Below, piece by piece: positions 55,035 to 61,931 of a DNA stretch of 61,931 nt (its first letter is position 1; each line of letters opens with the position of its first letter). Source of the DNA: Deltaproteobacteria bacterium (GTDB lineage: Bacteria; UBA10199; JACPAL01); contig JACPAL010000022.1 in NCBI GenBank assembly GCA_016180855.1, forward strand, positions 1 through 61,931. The letters are read 5' to 3'. The notes beneath the pieces are model-generated. The model searched no databases, was not told the origin of the DNA, and saw only the letters and a list, made by a program, of their open reading frames with translations. The translations under genes and the position numbers were made by a program.

Positions 55035-56582
55035 ATGGCAGGAGGCGTGAAATCAATCTCTTTTGCGGAAGGAATCGAACGGATTATTCAAGAGTTTGAG
55101 CTTCCTGTTGAATTTAAGCGACAGACGCTTCGTGAGGCGGAACATTTGCAACAGGTGGGCCTCCCGAATGAGAAAAGGGAAGACTTAAGACAAGAAACCT
55201 TCATTACGATTGATGGCGAGACGGCGCGGGACTTTGACGATGCGGTTTTTTTATGTCGTCAAAAGGATGGTTCCTATCTTCTTAAGGTTTCAATAGCTGA
55301 TGTGAGTCACTATGTGAGCCCAGGGTCCCACTTGGATCAAGAGGCCTACTCCAGGGGGACCAGTGTTTATTTTCCCAATCGTTGTCTGCCGATGTTTCCG
55401 GAGCCTCTCTCGAATGATCTTTGCAGTCTGGTACCGAATCAGGATCGTCTGACGATGACAGCGGAAATGCATTTTGACTCCGAAGGGCATCTTCGAAAAA
55501 AACGTTTTTATCCTTCCATCATTCATAGTGTGGCACGGCTGACCTACCGCCAGGTTCATGAGATTCTGATAACAAAATCCCCTTTGTTACGGGAGCGATT
55601 CAGGTTGGTTGTGCCGATGCTGGAAGAGATGGTCGAATTATTTGAGGCCTTGCGCAAAAGCCGGATTAAGAGAGGCAGCCTCGATTTTGATCTCCCGGAA
55701 CCGGAAATCATTTTGGATATGGACCATGAGTCTGTTGAACAAATTATCAAGGCGGAGAGATATATCAGTCACCGGATGATTGAGGAATTCATGATTGCCG
55801 CCAATGAGGCGGTCGCCAGTTTTATAACTGAAAAAAAGGTTTCAACATTGTACCGAATCCATGAGGCAAAGAACTCGGAAAAAATATCGGCCTTGAAGAT
55901 ATTGCTCCATAATTTGGGTCTTGCCCTTCCGGCGCAAAAGCAGTTGAGACCTCTCGATCTCGCCAAGGTGGTCAGGGCGGTTCAGGGGAAACCTTATGAG
56001 AAACTGGTCAACACCGTTTTGCTTCGTGCCTTGGGGAGGGCGGTGTATGATTCACAAAATCGTGGGCATTTTGGGCTTGCCTCTTCTTGCTATACCCATT
56101 TTACCTCACCCATTCGCCGTTACCCTGATTTAGTGGTTCATCGTATCCTGAAATCAGTGCTTAAAATGGTTCCTCAGAATGATGATTTGGCCGTTTTGCA
56201 CTCTGAACGCCATTTGAGGAGTGTCGCTGAACATTGCTCAGAGAGAGAGCGATGGGGGATGAAGTCGGAGTGGGCGAGTCGTGATTTGGCGGGTGCTTTC
56301 TTCATGAAAGACAAGGTGGGAGAGAGATTTATGGGAATTATTGCCGGTGTTTCAAAGGCGGGACTTTATGTGGAACTTTTGGGCTACTTTATTGAAGGGT
56401 TGGTTCCGATGAGAAATTTGAAGGATGATTATTATGTTTTTCGTGAGAAGCAGGATGAGATCGTCGGCAGGCGAAACAAGAAGAAGTACCGCTTGGGGGA
56501 CCCCGTATCGGTTCGGGTAGAAAAGATCAACCTTGAGAAAAGATGGATAGATCTCTGTCTAGCAAACGACGGGCCAGCTTGA
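55035..56582 (+). CDS. RNase II/R family exoribonuclease lacking N-terminal cold-shock domains
   Basis: 515 residues against about 700-800 for typical RNase R. The RNB catalytic domain is complete: TIDGETARDFDDAVF (about 58-72) has the metal-binding aspartates, and YTHFTSPIRRYPDLVVHR follows near 355. A C-terminal S1 domain (GIIAGVSKAGLYVELLGYFI) ends the protein. The usual N-terminal helix-turn-helix and two cold-shock domains are missing. Upstream DNA holds a divergent gene and a tRNA, so no lost exon-like part is nearby. The enzyme is a 3'-5' exonuclease by family. Confidence 0.92.
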   Translation: MAGGVKSISFAEGIERIIQEFELPVEFKRQTLREAEHLQQVGLPNEKREDLRQETFITIDGETARDFDDAVFLCRQKDGSYLLKVSIADVSHYVSPGSHLDQEAYSRGTSVYFPNRCLPMFPEPLSNDLCSLVPNQDRLTMTAEMHFDSEGHLRKKRFYPSIIHSVARLTYRQVHEILITKSPLLRERFRLVVPMLEEMVELFEALRKSRIKRGSLDFDLPEPEIILDMDHESVEQIIKAERYISHRMIEEFMIAANEAVASFITEKKVSTLYRIHEAKNSEKISALKILLHNLGLALPAQKQLRPLDLAKVVRAVQGKPYEKLVNTVLLRALGRAVYDSQNRGHFGLASSCYTHFTSPIRRYPDLVVHRILKSVLKMVPQNDDLAVLHSERHLRSVAEHCSERERWGMKSEWASRDLAGAFFMKDKVGERFMGIIAGVSKAGLYVELLGYFIEGLVPMRNLKDDYYVFREKQDEIVGRRNKKKYRLGDPVSVRVEKINLEKRWIDLCLANDGPA

Positions 56583-56621
56583 GCTCCGCGGCCTGAATTT
56601 TCTTTTTTTACCGCAATCCGC

Positions 56622-56650
56622 TTGACACGAACCGCCCCCAACTTTAGTAT
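56622..56650 (+). promoter_or_regulatory. Sigma-70 promoter of 6S RNA
   Basis: TTGACA (56622-56627), a 17-bp spacer and TAGTAT (56645-56650). The expected start near 56657 coincides with the 5' strand of the closing stem of the 6S RNA. Confidence 0.8.
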
Positions 56651-56656
56651 TTGTCT

Positions 56657-56847
56657 AGCCTCCCCTCTCTTGTGCGTGAGGGATCGGTATCGTTTAGAAC
56701 CGATAGTATAAAATAGGGGCTTTTCCCTGGCTGTGGTGAGCAAGCCCGTCGTTCTGGAACGGGAAGCCTAAAGCAGCCATAAAGGTCCCACCTGGTTGAG
56801 CCAGGGTTCAAAACGTAAAGATCCACACGGCAAAGACAGGGGGGCTA
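56657..56847 (+). ncRNA. ssrS: 6S RNA
   Basis: About 190 nt. The ends pair (AGCCTCCCC... at 56657 with ...GGGGGGCT near 56846), continued by CTCTTGTGCGTG with CACACGGCAAAGA. The interior matches the E. coli 6S layout in order: GGTGAGCA-AGCCCG, GAAGCCTAAAGCAGC, CCCACCT, and GAGCCAGGGTTCAA. It lies directly upstream of fthC (5-FCL), the same linkage as ssrS-ygfA in E. coli. It binds sigma-70 RNA polymerase as a promoter mimic. The ends are approximate. Confidence 0.88.
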
Positions 56848-56852
56848 AATAT

Positions 56853-56878
56853 CATCCTCCTTGAATTAGAGGAGGATG
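56853..56878 (+). terminator. Hairpin after 6S RNA
   Basis: CATCCTCC pairs with GGAGGATG around a 10-base loop. There is no T-run after it, so it may be a processing or partial termination structure. The remaining 230 bp to fthC hold no convincing gene. Confidence 0.4.
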
Positions 56879-57109
56879 GGATTTGGGTCCTGCGGAAGGG
56901 AAGGGATCTTGGTTTTAGATTCGCAGGGCGGTGCGTTAACAGGAGGCAGTTGTAAGGAAGAAGTGGATTTTTGGGAGACAGCGCTCATGAGATTGGTTTT
57001 TATGAAGGAATTTTCCATTAAAGATTTGTTGTCCGGTTTTTTAAGGGGTAACAACGATTCCTTTCTTGAGAGAGCGGGCTCCCTTCGGTCTTCCTCACTG
57101 TAATTTTTC

Positions 57110-57667
57110 TTGAACGACAAACAGGGGTTGCGCCAACACTATCTGGAGAGGCGTCTTGCCTTATCACCAGAGGAGATTAGGTCGAGAAGCCTTGCCGTTC
57201 AGAGGAGGGTGATCGGCTCCCTTTCTTTTGCTACTTTTGAAAACATCGCCTTTTATTATCCGATTCGGGGTGAGGTCGAAATCTGGTTGCTCCTTCAAGA
57301 GTTTTACAAAAGAAATGGGGGGGTGTTTTTTCCAAAGGTTGTCGAACATAACCTGGAGCTGGTCCGTTGCCACGAAGGGACTTCGTTTATCAAGGGATCG
57401 TATGGTATTCCAGAGCCACCTGACGTCTCGTCGGTTTCCGAATCAATTTTGGACTGTATTTTTGTCCCCGGCGTTGCCTTTGACCGCCAGGGTTTTCGAA
57501 TTGGTTATGGGGGAGGATATTATGATGCCTTTCTCAGCCGGTTTCCTTGCCTTAAAATTGGGCTTGCCTACGATTTTCAACTAATCGATCGGCTTCCGGT
57601 TCATGAGGGGGATGTTCCTTGTGACGGGGTCGTTAGTGAATCTGAAATAATTGGGAGGGTTCTATGA
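57110..57667 (+). CDS. 5-formyltetrahydrofolate cyclo-ligase
   Basis: Converts 5-formyl-THF to methenyl-THF with ATP. 185 residues. LRQHYLERRLALSPEEIRSRS at the N-terminus, YPIRGEVEIWLL, and the C-terminal VPGVAFDRQGFRIGYGGGYYD are diagnostic. The start is TTG 57110 without a clear ribosome-binding site. It overlaps rny by 4 bp. Linked to 6S RNA, and metabolically to the folate operon at 1.4-7.4 kb. Confidence 0.95.
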   Translation: MNDKQGLRQHYLERRLALSPEEIRSRSLAVQRRVIGSLSFATFENIAFYYPIRGEVEIWLLLQEFYKRNGGVFFPKVVEHNLELVRCHEGTSFIKGSYGIPEPPDVSSVSESILDCIFVPGVAFDRQGFRIGYGGGYYDAFLSRFPCLKIGLAYDFQLIDRLPVHEGDVPCDGVVSESEIIGRVL

Positions 57668-59217
57668 TTTCTATATGGATTCTTGTGGGAGGTGCTGGAC
57701 TCGGTTTGGTCATCGGATTTTTGGTTCGGCATATTCTTTCTGCAAAAGAAAAAAGCTCTGAGCAAAACAGGTTGAAGCTTCTGGCTGAAGAGGCGGAGGC
57801 GAGAGCGAGAACAATTCAGAAAGAGGCCGAAGTTTCGGCCAAAGATCTTCTTTTGAAAACTCGCTTACAGGCCGAGGAAGAATCGAAGTCACGGCGGCGT
57901 GATCTGGAGGTTCTGGAAAGAAAGGTGGGATTACATGAGGAGGAACTGGAGAGAAGACGGCGCGAGTTCGACAACCGGGAACAGGATCTTCGCCGTTTGG
58001 ACCAAAGTGTCAATGAGCGGAGGGGGAAACTTGATCGATTAGAAGCGGAATATGGCCAACTCGTTGAAAAAACCAAAAAGGGTTTGGAGCAGATCGCCGG
58101 GCTCTCTTCCGAAGAGGCAAAAAAGCGACTCATGGATGAGATGATTTCCGAGGCCCGCCACGAAGCGGCACGTGAAATGAAGCGCATTGAAGATGAGGCG
58201 ACTGAAAATGCCGAGAGGGAAGGGAAAAAAATTATCAGCATGGCGATTGGACGAATTGCGGGTGACTGGGTTCAGGAATCAACTACTGCAGCGGTTAAGC
58301 TCCCATCCGATGATATGAAGGGAAGGGTTATCGGGCGTGAAGGGAGAAATATTCGTACGCTTGAGGCGCTGACAGGTGTCGATTTGATTATTGATGATAC
58401 TCCCGGTGCGGTGATTCTCTCCTGTCATAATCCGGTGAGGCGCGAGATTGCACGAATTACGCTTGAAAAATTACTGCAGGACGGGAGGATTCATCCGGCT
58501 CGCATTGAGGAGATTCTCAAGAAGGTAACCCAGGATGTTGAGAAGGGAATCAAGGAGGCGGGTCAACAGGCCCTTTTGGAAATGGATATTCACGGAGTGC
58601 ATCCGGAAATTGCGCGGCTTCTTGGAACCTTGAAGTATCGTTACAGTTATGCCCAGAATGTTCTCCAGCATTCCATTGAGGTCGGTTTTTTCTGCGGCAT
58701 GATGGGGGCGGAGCTTGGGCTCAAGCCAAAGGTTGCGCGACGGGCCGGTCTTTTGCACGACATTGGAAAGGCATTGTCTCATGAAATTGAGGGATCTCAT
58801 GCGGTGATTGGGGGAGAGTTTGCCAAAAAGTATGGAGAACTACCTGAGGTCGTTCATGGTATCTGGGCTCATCATGAAGACATTCCTCAGGAGTCCGTGC
58901 TTGATCATCTTGTTGAGGCGGCGGATGCGCTCTCAGGGGCCCGTCCAGGGGCCCGGATGGAACAGGCCGAGGCCTACGTCAAGCGGCTGGAGGATCTGGA
59001 AACGATTGCTTACTCGTTTGAAAATGTGGAAAAGGCATACGCGATTCAGGCGGGACGTGAGCTTCGGGTTATGGTGGAACCCGACAAGATTTCCGATGAT
59101 GGAGCCGTCTGGCTTTGCAAGGATATTAGTAAACGGATTGAAAAGGAGTTGACCTATCCAGGCCAGATACGCGTTATGGTGATTCGGGAGAAGCGTGCCG
59201 TGGAGTTCGCAAAATAA
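57664..59217 (+). CDS. rny: Ribonuclease Y
   Basis: Membrane-anchored endoribonuclease starting bulk mRNA decay. 517 residues. An N-terminal transmembrane helix (about 3-22) is followed by a long coiled coil (about 25-190). A KH domain (GRVIGREGRNIRTLEALTG, about 220) and an HD domain (LLHDIGKAL, about 363) come next. All parts are present. Interestingly, RNase Y and an RNase R-like enzyme are near neighbours. Confidence 0.97.
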   Translation: MISIWILVGGAGLGLVIGFLVRHILSAKEKSSEQNRLKLLAEEAEARARTIQKEAEVSAKDLLLKTRLQAEEESKSRRRDLEVLERKVGLHEEELERRRREFDNREQDLRRLDQSVNERRGKLDRLEAEYGQLVEKTKKGLEQIAGLSSEEAKKRLMDEMISEARHEAAREMKRIEDEATENAEREGKKIISMAIGRIAGDWVQESTTAAVKLPSDDMKGRVIGREGRNIRTLEALTGVDLIIDDTPGAVILSCHNPVRREIARITLEKLLQDGRIHPARIEEILKKVTQDVEKGIKEAGQQALLEMDIHGVHPEIARLLGTLKYRYSYAQNVLQHSIEVGFFCGMMGAELGLKPKVARRAGLLHDIGKALSHEIEGSHAVIGGEFAKKYGELPEVVHGIWAHHEDIPQESVLDHLVEAADALSGARPGARMEQAEAYVKRLEDLETIAYSFENVEKAYAIQAGRELRVMVEPDKISDDGAVWLCKDISKRIEKELTYPGQIRVMVIREKRAVEFAK

Positions 59218-59218
59218 C

Positions 59219-60004
59219 ATGAAAGTGCTTTTTATTGGTGATGTTTTTGGCGAACCCGGTCGGCGTGCCATCAAACAACTTCTTCCGCCTCTTCGAAAAG
59301 AATATGGAATCGACTTTGTCATTGCCAATGTCGAAAATGCCGCTCATGGAAAAGGGGTGACCCCAAAAATTATTGAAGAGCTCCAAGAGGCAGGGGTCGG
59401 GGCATTTACTTCGGGAAATCACATTTGGGACAACAGGGAGATCATCCCCTATATCAAGGAATCAAAGGTGCTGATTCGGCCGGCCAATTATCTTCCTACA
59501 AATCCGGGTCGTGGGTCGCTCTGTTTTGATGTTTACTGTGGCGTGAAACTGGTCATTATTAATCTGGAAGGCCAGCGTCTTATGGGGAATGGTGTCTCAT
59601 CTCCTTTTCAGGTTGTTGATGGAGAACTTGAGAAATGGAAGGGGAGGGCTGATCTTGTGATTGTGGATATTCATGCTGAGGCGACCAGCGAGAAGAGGGG
59701 TATGGGATGGTATCTTGATGGACGCGTTGCGGCCGTTGTTGGGACCCATACACATGTTCCAACAGCCGATGAGGAAGTTCTTCCAAAGGGTACGGCCTAC
59801 ATTACGGATATCGGGATGACGGGTCCCTATGCCTCTGTCATCGGTTTAAAGAAAGAAGTTGCCTTGGAAAAGTTTGTGAAACAGATGCCAGCCACTTTTG
59901 AGATGGCCACGGAGGATATCCGCCTCTATGCCGTGCTGTTGGAGCTTGAAGAACGGACAGGTATTGCGAGAAAGATCACACGGGTGGAAAGGCGACTCAA
60001 ATGA
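59219..60004 (+). CDS. YmdB/TIGR00282-family metallophosphoesterase
   Basis: 261 residues from ATG 59219, one base after the rny stop. Metal ligands are visible in [40 protein letters not shown] and [11 protein letters not shown]. In Bacillus, YmdB is a phosphodiesterase affecting RNA decay and biofilm, and it is coupled to RNase Y as here. It overlaps tyrS by 4 bp. Confidence 0.95.
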   Translation: MKVLFIGDVFGEPGRRAIKQLLPPLRKEYGIDFVIANVENAAHGKGVTPKIIEELQEAGVGAFTSGNHIWDNREIIPYIKESKVLIRPANYLPTNPGRGSLCFDVYCGVKLVIINLEGQRLMGNGVSSPFQVVDGELEKWKGRADLVIVDIHAEATSEKRGMGWYLDGRVAAVVGTHTHVPTADEEVLPKGTAYITDIGMTGPYASVIGLKKEVALEKFVKQMPATFEMATEDIRLYAVLLELEERTGIARKITRVERRLK

Positions 60005-61206
60005 CAAAGAAGGTGGAGGAGCAGATTCGAGAGTTGAGGAGGGGAGTTGTTGAGATCCACTCGGAAGAGGAGCTGATCCAAAAACTTGAGAGAGGAAAAC
60101 CACTCAGGGTCAAGGCTGGTTTCGATCCAACGGCCCCTGATCTTCATTTGGGGCACACGGTTTTGATGCAGAAACTTAGGCAGTTTCAGGATCTTGGTCA
60201 CCAGGTGATTTTTTTGGTGGGAGATTTTACGGCGCAAATCGGAGATCCGTCCGGACGTTCCGAGTCGCGTCCGATGTTGTCAGAAGCACAAATCAAGGAC
60301 AATGCAAAAACCTATCTCGATCAGGTCTCCAGGATTCTCAATATCCAGAAAACGGAGGTGCGCTACAACTCCGAGTGGCTTTCCCGGATGTCTGTTCTGG
60401 AGTTTGCAAGACTAGGAGCGATGCAAACGGTCGCCAGAATGCTGGAGAGAGATGATTTTAAGAAGAGGATCAGGGCCGGTCAGGATGTGAGTCTTCTCGA
60501 ATTTTATTACCCGCTCATGCAGGCGCAGGATTCAGTTGTTCTCAAGGCCGATGTTGAATTAGGGGGGACTGATCAGCTGTTTAACCTCCTCATGGGAAGA
60601 ACAATTCAGAAAAGATCCGGTCAAGAGCCACAGGTGGTGATGACCCTTCCGCTTCTTGTTGGTACCGATGGGACACAGAAAATGAGTAAAAGTTATGGAA
60701 ACGCAATTGGCATCAACGAAACTCCGACAGAGATGTTCGGAAAGCTGATGTCGATCACCGATGAACTGATGTGGAACTATTATGAATTACTTTCCTGTCT
60801 CTCTCTGGATCAGATCGAGACATTGCGGAAATCCGTGAAGGGTGGAAGCGTTCATCCAAAAGAGGCCAAGGGAAGGTTGGCAGAGGAAATTGTCGCTCGT
60901 TTTCATGGTCATGCGTTGGCACAAAAGGCAGCCGAAGAGTTTGAAAAGGTATTTGGGCAAAAGGGGAAACCGGATGAGATTGAGGAAATTTCTCTAACTT
61001 CTGAAGGGAGTGAGAGGCCGGTCGCTTCGTTAATGTTAGAGGCCGGTCTTGCGTCAAGCAAGTCGGAGGCGCGCCGACTGATCCAGCAAAATGCAGTGAT
61101 GATTGATGACAAGAAATTCTCGGACCCTTTGGGGAGTATTAAATCCCAAGGATCCTATCTCTTTCAGATAGGCAAAAGGCGTTTTAAAAAACTTAGATTT
61201 GTTTAG
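60001..61206 (+). CDS. tyrS: Tyrosyl-tRNA synthetase
   Basis: 401 residues. The class I HIGH motif is HLGH at 49-52, and the second signature is KMSKSYG near residue 230. A C-terminal S4 RNA-binding domain ([20 protein letters not shown]) follows. It belongs to the longer TyrRS type. Last gene before the rrn operon; no terminator hairpin with a T-run is seen in the first 35 bp after its stop. Confidence 0.97.
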   Translation: MTKKVEEQIRELRRGVVEIHSEEELIQKLERGKPLRVKAGFDPTAPDLHLGHTVLMQKLRQFQDLGHQVIFLVGDFTAQIGDPSGRSESRPMLSEAQIKDNAKTYLDQVSRILNIQKTEVRYNSEWLSRMSVLEFARLGAMQTVARMLERDDFKKRIRAGQDVSLLEFYYPLMQAQDSVVLKADVELGGTDQLFNLLMGRTIQKRSGQEPQVVMTLPLLVGTDGTQKMSKSYGNAIGINETPTEMFGKLMSITDELMWNYYELLSCLSLDQIETLRKSVKGGSVHPKEAKGRLAEEIVARFHGHALAQKAAEEFEKVFGQKGKPDEIEEISLTSEGSERPVASLMLEAGLASSKSEARRLIQQNAVMIDDKKFSDPLGSIKSQGSYLFQIGKRRFKKLRFV

Positions 61207-61240
61207 AAATCGCAAATAATTCTGGATGGACGATCTCTTG

Positions 61241-61268
61241 TTGACAGACAATAACTCCTGAGTATAAT
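61241..61268 (+). promoter_or_regulatory. rRNA operon promoter
   Basis: Perfect consensus TTGACA (61241-61246), a 16-bp spacer and TATAAT (61263-61268), about 270 bp upstream of 16S. It is the strongest sigma-70-type promoter seen in the window. Confidence 0.85.
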
Positions 61269-61537
61269 TCGACATTCTTGGGTTGTCCGGTTGGGGGGTT
61301 TTCTGCTCTGACTATTCTTAAGGTCAGCAGACCAGAAGTCGTTGACATTCAAGATTTTTTTCTGATAGACGATGCCGCCCTTGGCATTAGATCGCTCTTT
61401 GAAAACTAAATAGACATGAATCAGTTGGAACTCGTTAGTTTCTTTTGAAAACTAAAGTCCTTTTGGCCTTCATCCTTAAAATGCGAACCTAAAAGTGAGC
61501 GTTGCTTGGGTTGGGGGCTGAAGGGGACAGTTAATAA
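61269..61537 (+). other. rRNA leader with boxA-like element
   Basis: Transcribed leader between the promoter and 16S. A hairpin TCTG..CTGAC/GTCAG.AGA lies near 61302-61334. A boxA-like antitermination sequence (CGCTCTTTGAAAA) lies at 61393-61405, with a partial echo (TTTTGAAAACT) near 61443. No protein gene. Confidence 0.6.

Positions 61538-61931
<394 letters not shown>

Noticed and set aside
56866-57120. Short open frames on both strands between 6S RNA and fthC
   Set aside because: No good ribosome-binding site, no domain, and compositions typical of non-coding DNA.

Overview
The window reads as a chromosomal segment of a Gram-negative bacterium of the old deltaproteobacterial grade. Supporting signs are lipoproteins with lipoboxes, an outer-membrane barrel protein, sigma-54 with a PTS-Ntr type cluster, a PEGA-domain Ser/Thr kinase, Asp-rich calcium-binding repeat proteins, a split glycine decarboxylase, and linked ilvBH-psd-pssA-leuA and leuB-asd blocks. 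The right end enters a 16S rRNA gene. I cannot assign a phylum from the partial 16S by eye.

Layout. 0.1-10.1 kb (minus): a DUF4143 ATPase, then the one-carbon operon folD-metF-gcvT-gcvH-gcvPA-gcvPB, preceded by an FHA-GGDEF diguanylate cyclase and a Ser/Thr kinase. 10.3-12.8 kb: an orphan FlhB/SctU export protein converging on a Cys/Asp-repeat lipoprotein. 13.0-21.3 kb (plus): rpsB-tsf-pyrH-frr-uppS-cdsA-dxr-rseP-tsaB and a small membrane protein. 21.5-30 kb (mostly plus): ilvB-ilvH-psd-pssA-leuA, an inverted membrane protein, a zinc-ribbon protein, then leuB-asd. ilvC and leuCD are not present. 30-35.7 kb: surface and secreted proteins (beta-propeller/FN3, outer-membrane barrel, RTX/TSP3 protein, TPR-like protein). 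35.7-46.6 kb (minus): metK-ahcY; the regulatory PTS cluster rpoN-hpf-ptsN-hprK-rapZ-EIIA(Man)-HPr; pyrG; a second DUF4143 ATPase. 46.6-54.7 kb: a large lipoprotein, a G24 tract, a VapBC-like pair, patatin, a permease with a thioredoxin-like protein, and an M28 peptidase. 54.7-61.9 kb: tRNA-Leu(CAG), a zinc-ribbon protein, an RNase R-like enzyme without cold-shock domains, 6S RNA, fthC-rny-ymdB-tyrS, then an rrn promoter, leader and 16S.

Besides the genes, the window carries two families of dispersed repeats that are my best candidates for something undescribed. (1) A roughly 125-bp element with imperfect terminal inverted repeats and internal hairpins, in three copies (12.8, 31.9 and 40.8 kb). 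It supplies the last codons and stop of two genes and abuts the starts of others. (2) Long palindromes sharing a core of the form ACGTAC-N(4-7)-AAGTACG, in four copies (20.2, 27.4, 41.8 and 46.4 kb). They sit in gene junctions, and one forms the translated 5' end of an ATPase gene. Other points of note are a one-base frame break at the start of ilvB, a perfect 26-bp palindrome at the start of the first ATPase, and a kinase/FHA/GGDEF pair that may couple protein phosphorylation to c-di-GMP.
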